From Pedobacter sp. Leaf194 (GTDB taxonomy: Bacteria > Bacteroidota > Bacteroidia > Sphingobacteriales > Sphingobacteriaceae): a stretch of 64,000 nucleotides of DNA. The position numbers and the translations under genes were made by a program. Below the pieces are notes generated by a model. The model did no database searches. It saw only the letters and a program-made list of their open reading frames with translations, and was not told the origin of the DNA. Where the stretch lies: positions 1 through 64,000 of the forward strand of contig NZ_LMPU01000012.1 of NCBI RefSeq assembly GCF_001423945.1, read 5' to 3'. Shown piece after piece: positions 59,708-64,000 of this stretch (position 1 is its first letter; every line of letters starts with the position of its first letter).

Positions 59708-61183
59708 TTAATTGTTACCACTATTTTCGAGGAGCTTATTTAATAAAAGCTCCAGGTTTACTGTCGCGAACGTTGAACTATAATCTGACAAACCGTATGG
59801 AATTATCAGCTCTCCGTTGCTAATTATTGAACCGCATGAATAAACAACATTGGGCACATAGCCTTCGCGTTCATCATTATTAGGAATAATTAATGGCTCT
59901 TTTAAGTGACCAATTTCCTTACTTGGATCATCCAAATCAAGTAAACTTACCCCAATGCAGTATCTTCTCATCGGGCCAACGCCATGCGTGATTACAATCC
60001 AGCCTTTTTCTGTTTCTATCGGCGACCCACAGTTTCCAATCTGCACTAAATCCCAATCGAACCTGGGCTGTTTTAACAAAATTGGATTCTCCCAAACATT
60101 AACTTTATCAGAAAACATCAGGTAATTATTCCAGCCGTCAATTCTGCTCATCATTACGTACTTTCCGTTAATTTTGCGGGGAAACAGCGCCAAATTTTTA
60201 TTTTGGGCCCCGTCACCATAGAGCGGAATCACTTTAAATTCATAAAAATCTTCAGTTTTTACCAGTTTGGGAATAATCAGAGAGCCATCGAAAGCAGTGT
60301 ATGTTGCATAATAAACAATTCCACCATCATCCTTAATAAATTTCACAAAGCGTGCATCTTCGATACCTTTACGTTCAAATTCCGAGATTGGAAAAATTAC
60401 GCGGTCTGAAATATCTGTATCTTTCGAAAAGGTAATGGTATGATAGGTATCAGACAACCAAAGCACTTTATCATATTCCATCAACCGCTGTGGATTATCT
60501 TTATGGAGCGTTTTAGAATCTTTGATTATGTTACTTAAACTTGTGTATTCGAATTTTTCATCAAGTTTAGTTTCCATTTCTTCCAAAACCGAAACGTCTA
60601 TTTGTGCATAAGCTGCTTTCTTCAAAAACATCTTTTTTACATAAATAGCGTTTTTTACAACCTCAGCCTCATCAACATAATTTCCTACAGGTAAAACCTG
60701 AATATTATTCTTCGCATCAATAAGGGCACGCCTAAAAACAATTGATGAAATATGGCCTTCGCCAACGGCCCTAAAACTTATGATAACACGCTTTTCGCCT
60801 TCCACCAAATCTTTCTGATCGGGATCTTCAATTATACTTGGATTAAAAAAGGCGGCTGATTCTATGGAATACTCGTGCGTGAAGTAAGCACCAATCAGTA
60901 GCTTTGTGTAAGGATGTAAATCTTCCGGTTCTACGTTAAGTTCAATAAACTGCTTTTTTAGCTTTTTGCAGTGGCGGTTAAAAATTTTTGTAATGTTTCG
61001 GTGCCTTTTTGAATACTCCTGAAGTATAGGTGATATTATCGAAAAGACCTTTTCATCCGAAAACTCAAGCACTTTCTTTATCACCTGAAGTGCTCTTTCA
61101 TCACCATTAAAGAAGAACCGGGCGATAACTCTCTTGGTATCCGGATTTACTTTTACGGGTTTTCGTTCTATGTATAATCTCAT
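59708..61183 (-). CDS. GH130-like mannoside phosphorylase/hydrolase
   Basis: The 491-residue protein has the five-bladed GH130 (DUF377) domain at about 235-490: KVLWLSDTYHTITFS, the catalytic Asp D276 in GIEDARF, then YATYTAFDG, RIDGWNNYLMFS, IGNCGSPIETEKGWIVITHG and YGLSDYSSTFATV. The first 230 residues are a helical extension longer than in most characterised members. GH130 enzymes phosphorolyse beta-mannosides and are inverting. The typical motif around the catalytic Asp is kept. The neighbouring convergent GT4 gene suggests a pair acting on the same glycan. Confidence 0.88.
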   Translation of the reverse strand: MRLYIERKPVKVNPDTKRVIARFFFNGDERALQVIKKVLEFSDEKVFSIISPILQEYSKRHRNITKIFNRHCKKLKKQFIELNVEPEDLHPYTKLLIGAYFTHEYSIESAAFFNPSIIEDPDQKDLVEGEKRVIISFRAVGEGHISSIVFRRALIDAKNNIQVLPVGNYVDEAEVVKNAIYVKKMFLKKAAYAQIDVSVLEEMETKLDEKFEYTSLSNIIKDSKTLHKDNPQRLMEYDKVLWLSDTYHTITFSKDTDISDRVIFPISEFERKGIEDARFVKFIKDDGGIVYYATYTAFDGSLIIPKLVKTEDFYEFKVIPLYGDGAQNKNLALFPRKINGKYVMMSRIDGWNNYLMFSDKVNVWENPILLKQPRFDWDLVQIGNCGSPIETEKGWIVITHGVGPMRRYCIGVSLLDLDDPSKEIGHLKEPLIIPNNDEREGYVPNVVYSCGSIISNGELIIPYGLSDYSSTFATVNLELLLNKLLENSGNN

Positions 61184-61335
61184 TTCGTATTTTTTTGTGT
61201 GTTGTAAAATTAAATATCCTCGGGATTTTTATATTAATAGAAACTAAAATATACGGTATTTGTTTCAGTATTTGTACTATAACGCCACGGGATTTCTAAC
61301 AAATTTATTCAGGAAGAGCGATCGTTAATACCTAA

Positions 61336-62421
61336 TCATTCAAGCAGATTTTTCAGACTCATTTCCTCCAGCACATATCTTTGTGGATGCCCGCTTTTTT
61401 GATAAGACCACTTGATGAGTCTTATTTGTCCTGATTCGATTTCGATGCCGGTAATATCGCCATCATTGAAGCAGCAGCAACCCGAATTAAAGTAACCAGA
61501 CCTGTATTTATTAGAAATTGTTGAGTCCTCTCCTTTCGCCTCAAGCCCGGTCAGTTCCTTATTAACCGCCTCAACTGCAATAGCATCATGCGCAGCTGTT
61601 GCTTTCGTTAGCTTAACATAAAGTCGTTCTAAATGGGTTAGCGAGGCGAAAACCGGCTGATGGGTGTGACCGGTAATTAAGGCAATATTTTTTTGTGCCT
61701 GAACCCAATTATACATCAAAGTATTGTGCACCGTTTTGAGCTGATTATTATATGCCGGCGTATTTAAATTGATGCGGAGATAAGACTGCAGCGGTGCCCA
61801 GATTGTACTCACAAACCACTTGCTAAACCAGTTGCCGTCGCTTTGAAGGTCGCCCTGGTGCCCGTGAGTTAAGAAAACATCGAGCACCGTTCCATCAAAG
61901 TCGAAGCGTAAAATTGCGCCCTCATATATCCGTATTACTTCTCCGTAAATTCTTTTTAAGTTAAGTTGCGATAAAGGGTCGTTATCCCAATACAAATCAT
62001 GGTTGCCGAAAATTTTTGTAAAGGCATTTCGATTTATAAATAACTTTTCGGCTTCAAATGTTTGCTTGTTGTGCCTTATGATTGTTTCCATAAGGTTTTC
62101 CCAAAGTTCTTCACTATCGCCCAGGTTTATGTAGTGAAATTTTTCTGATTCATAAAACTGAAGCGCCCCGAGGTAATTTTTTTCGGCAAGGGCAAAATCA
62201 TCTGCAAAATCCCTTGCGCCTTTATGCTGGTCGGAAAGAATGATGAACCTATCACCTGCTTTGACTTCAAATATTTCGCCCCTCTTGCCCGGATTCGAGT
62301 AAATGTTTTCGTAGAGCTTGGATAGCGCTTCCTGAATTCGCTGGTTATCCGGCCTCGATCCAAATCTGTTAGACATTCTGACAATCCATCCGGTTAACAA
62401 TTTCTGTAATAGTTTCCTCAT
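61336..62421 (-). CDS. metallophosphoesterase (calcineurin-like)
   Basis: From the ATG at 62421 the protein has 361 residues. The metal-binding motifs of the calcineurin-like fold are present in order: ILSDQHKGARD, NLGDSEELWE, IFGNHDLY, THGHQGD and GHTHQP. It probably hydrolyses a phosphate ester or lipid head group, as LpxH-like enzymes do, but the long spacing and extra N-terminal helix differ from LpxH. A TTG at 62427 lies two codons upstream and cannot be excluded. The 152 bases between this gene and the GH130-like gene carry no gene that I can see. Confidence 0.85.
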   Translation of the reverse strand: MRKLLQKLLTGWIVRMSNRFGSRPDNQRIQEALSKLYENIYSNPGKRGEIFEVKAGDRFIILSDQHKGARDFADDFALAEKNYLGALQFYESEKFHYINLGDSEELWENLMETIIRHNKQTFEAEKLFINRNAFTKIFGNHDLYWDNDPLSQLNLKRIYGEVIRIYEGAILRFDFDGTVLDVFLTHGHQGDLQSDGNWFSKWFVSTIWAPLQSYLRINLNTPAYNNQLKTVHNTLMYNWVQAQKNIALITGHTHQPVFASLTHLERLYVKLTKATAAHDAIAVEAVNKELTGLEAKGEDSTISNKYRSGYFNSGCCCFNDGDITGIEIESGQIRLIKWSYQKSGHPQRYVLEEMSLKNLLE

Positions 62422-62548
62422 TAACAATTTTGGGTATTTAGCAAAGTAACAAAAATCGGGAGCTTTAGTTTAACTGAACTAAGCAAGTTTATATGCTCAA
62501 GGCTGGAAAAAAAAATATGGAAAATACAGGAATTGCAAGAAGAATTAC

Positions 62549-62556
62549 TAATTTTG
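62549..62556 (+). promoter_or_regulatory. Bacteroidota -7 promoter element at DUF763 start
   Basis: TAATTTTG matches TAnnTTTG and ends six bases before the TTG start at 62563. Confidence 0.45.
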
Positions 62557-62562
62557 TTAGTA

Positions 62563-63765
62563 TTGAAAAGGTCAGGAAGTACAGATTTACCATTACATTA
62601 CGGTCAGGTTCCGCCCTGGCTTGCAGAACGTATGGCCAAATTAGGTTTGGCAATCACTGAATCAATTTTGGCAGAGTATGGCAAGGCAGAGGTAATCAGA
62701 AGAATGAGCAATCCATTCTGGTTCCAAAGTCTAGGCGCCGTTATGGGTATGGACTGGCATTCTTCAGGCATTACAACCTCTGTGATCGGTGCCTTAAAAA
62801 AGTCTATCAATCCACGCTCAAAAGAACTTGGTATTTACATCTGTGGTGGAAAAGGGAAACACAGCAGGGCCACACCTGATGAACTTTTGAGAATTGCGGA
62901 TAAAACGGGATTGAATGGAGCGGAGTTGGTACGAGCGAGTAAACTTAGTGCGAAAGTCGATAATACCGCCATTCAGGATGGATTTCAGCTTTATCTCCAC
63001 AGTTTTATTTTGAGCAGCGAAGGCGATTGGGCTGTTGTTCAGCAAGGCATGTGCGATTCCACATCGACGGCCAGACGCTATCACTGGCATTCAGAGAATT
63101 TAAAATCTTTTGTTGAAGAGCCTCATACTGCCGTTTGCGGTATAAACCAAGGGAAAATTTTAAATTTAACTGCTAATGAAGCGGCTGAAACGCGAACCAG
63201 CATGTTGGCGATTACGGATGAAAAACCAAATAAAATGCTCGCTGAAGTTCAGAAGTTAGTTATGCCTTCACATCACGATGTGCGGGCAAAAGACGTTGAT
63301 TTAAAAAGATTGGGTAGTATTTTGTGGTTGGCTCAGGAAAAAAAACCTGCTGATTTTGAGTCACTTTTGATGCTTGAAGGTATGGGGCCGAGAACGCTAC
63401 AATCAATGGCTTTAGTTAGTGAAGTGATTTATGGAACGCCTTCGCGTTTCAGCGACCCGGCCCGCTATTCTTTTGCAAACGGTGGTAAAGATGGCCACCC
63501 ATTTCCTGTACCCGTTAATGTTTACGACGAGACAATTAAGGTTTTGCAGAAAGCCGTTGAGATGGCAAAAATCGGTAACACTGATAAACAGCAGGCCATT
63601 AAAGCTTTACATCAGATTGCAAAAAATGCCGAACAGGACTTTGTTCCAAATATGGATTTCGACAGGTTAATAGAAAAGGAAAGAGCGGAAAGCTGGAAAT
63701 TTGGTGGACGCACAGTTTTCGGAATTGAAAAGCCACCTTCTGTGAAGCAGCTAAGCCTGTTTTAA
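62563..63765 (+). CDS. DUF763 protein
   Basis: From TTG 62563 the protein has 400 residues and starts MKRSGSTDLPLHYGQVPPWL, the characteristic DUF763 N-terminus. GAVMGMDWHSSGITTSVIGALK, GIYICGGKGKHSRATP and WAVVQQGMCDSTSTARRYHW follow. Residues from about 265 contain a helix-hairpin-helix-like LEGMGPRTLQSMALVSEVIYG and then SDPARYSFANGGKDGHPFPV. The family is best known from archaea and scattered bacteria and is thought to act on nucleic acids, without proven activity. The TTG at 62533 would place the start before the promoter element and adds residues outside the family. Confidence 0.88.
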   Translation: MKRSGSTDLPLHYGQVPPWLAERMAKLGLAITESILAEYGKAEVIRRMSNPFWFQSLGAVMGMDWHSSGITTSVIGALKKSINPRSKELGIYICGGKGKHSRATPDELLRIADKTGLNGAELVRASKLSAKVDNTAIQDGFQLYLHSFILSSEGDWAVVQQGMCDSTSTARRYHWHSENLKSFVEEPHTAVCGINQGKILNLTANEAAETRTSMLAITDEKPNKMLAEVQKLVMPSHHDVRAKDVDLKRLGSILWLAQEKKPADFESLLMLEGMGPRTLQSMALVSEVIYGTPSRFSDPARYSFANGGKDGHPFPVPVNVYDETIKVLQKAVEMAKIGNTDKQQAIKALHQIAKNAEQDFVPNMDFDRLIEKERAESWKFGGRTVFGIEKPPSVKQLSLF

Positions 63766-63770
63766 AACTA

Positions 63771-63799
63771 AAAAGGTCGCGACTTGAAGCCGCGACCTT
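63771..63799. terminator. bidirectional terminator between DUF763 and gltD
   Basis: AAGGTCGCG (63773-63781) pairs with CGCGACCTT (63791-63799). The A-run before it serves as a T tract for the gltD transcript on the minus strand; on the plus strand the T tract is weak. Confidence 0.7.
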
Positions 63800-63820
63800 A
63801 TGAAATAGTTGGTTTTAATT

Positions 63821-64000
63821 TTAAGCGTAAGCCACCGCATCACGGGATGCGAGCTTAGTTGTTCCCATCAAATATTCGTCAACCTTCCGGGCGGCTTCCC
63901 TACCCTCAGAAATGGCCCAAACAACCAAAGATTGTCCACGGCGAACATCGCCAGCGGCAAAAATTTTGGCTATATTAGTTTGATAAGTATGCTCCGAAGC
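63821..64000 (-). CDS. gltD: glutamate synthase small subunit, C-terminal fragment
   Basis: The minus strand reads into the window from the right edge and ends at 63821. The visible 59 residues include [35 protein letters not shown] and a short tail ending VAYA. This is the FAD/NAD-binding C-terminus of the GltD subunit, which passes electrons from NADPH to the large subunit for glutamate synthesis. The stop codon is in the usual place. The rest of the gene is outside the window. Confidence 0.88.
   Translation of the reverse strand, partial: ASEHTYQTNIAKIFAAGDVRRGQSLVVWAISEGREAARKVDEYLMGTTKLASRDAVAYA

Overview
The window is a stretch of low-GC chromosome from a Bacteroidota bacterium, most likely family Sphingobacteriaceae (Pedobacter-like). 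The evidence is a TonB-dependent receptor with an N-terminal carboxypeptidase-like domain, DUF3667, GH109 and DUF5995-type proteins, long-form PurC, and promoters of the Bacteroidota type (TTTG about 18 bases upstream of TAnnTTTG). Several genes use TTG starts. Most of the window is ordinary housekeeping chromosome. I saw no rRNA, tRNA, CRISPR array or prophage.

Layout. 1-171: one end of an IS3-family element cut by the window edge. 261-7690: rnz, a STAS protein, purC, phoH, a SAM hydrolase, two small envelope/unknown genes, and the serine pair serC-serA. 7946-15288: TonB receptor, rpe, a secreted protein, a MORN-repeat protein whose signal peptide is frameshifted in a T7 tract, then the rpsO-pnp pair. 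15427-23725: thioesterase, MATE exporter with a structured leader, lepA, folD, Rieske protein, queE, OmpA-family protein. 23744-33043: DUF2071, kdsA, recQ, kdsD, manC, DUF5995, rlmB, dnaB; kdsA and kdsD serve KDO synthesis and manC supplies GDP-mannose. 33106-41286: chromate transporter, TPR protein, etfB-etfA, a bifunctional-nuclease/UVR protein, nucleoside permease, DUF3667 protein, citrate synthase. 41422-48116: DUF3347 lipoprotein, two tandem beta-barrel proteins, miaA coupled to a Mom/Vsr-like protein, a metallo-beta-lactamase-fold enzyme, and a GH109-like oxidoreductase.

48280-63765 is the most accessory-looking part. It holds a LacI regulator flanked on both sides by the same 14-base operator, a histone H1-like protein, a bacteriophytochrome operon (bphP, response regulator, heme oxygenase) with a second response regulator divergent from it, MscS, a Lys-rich peptide, a SpoIIAA-like protein, a lipoprotein esterase, Ku, a two-domain GT4 glycosyltransferase convergent with a GH130 phosphorylase-like protein, a metallophosphoesterase, and a DUF763 protein. 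The window ends inside gltD.

Strongest points for follow-up: the self-contained red-light sensing operon; the GT4-plus-helical-barrel / GH130 pair as a possible glycan synthesis and phosphorolysis unit; the degenerate nuclease/Mom-like protein coupled to miaA; the MATE leader with an upstream mini-ORF and hairpin; the T7 frameshift in the MORN gene; and starts that lie almost directly on the TAnnTTTG promoter element (lepA, dnaB, DUF763).
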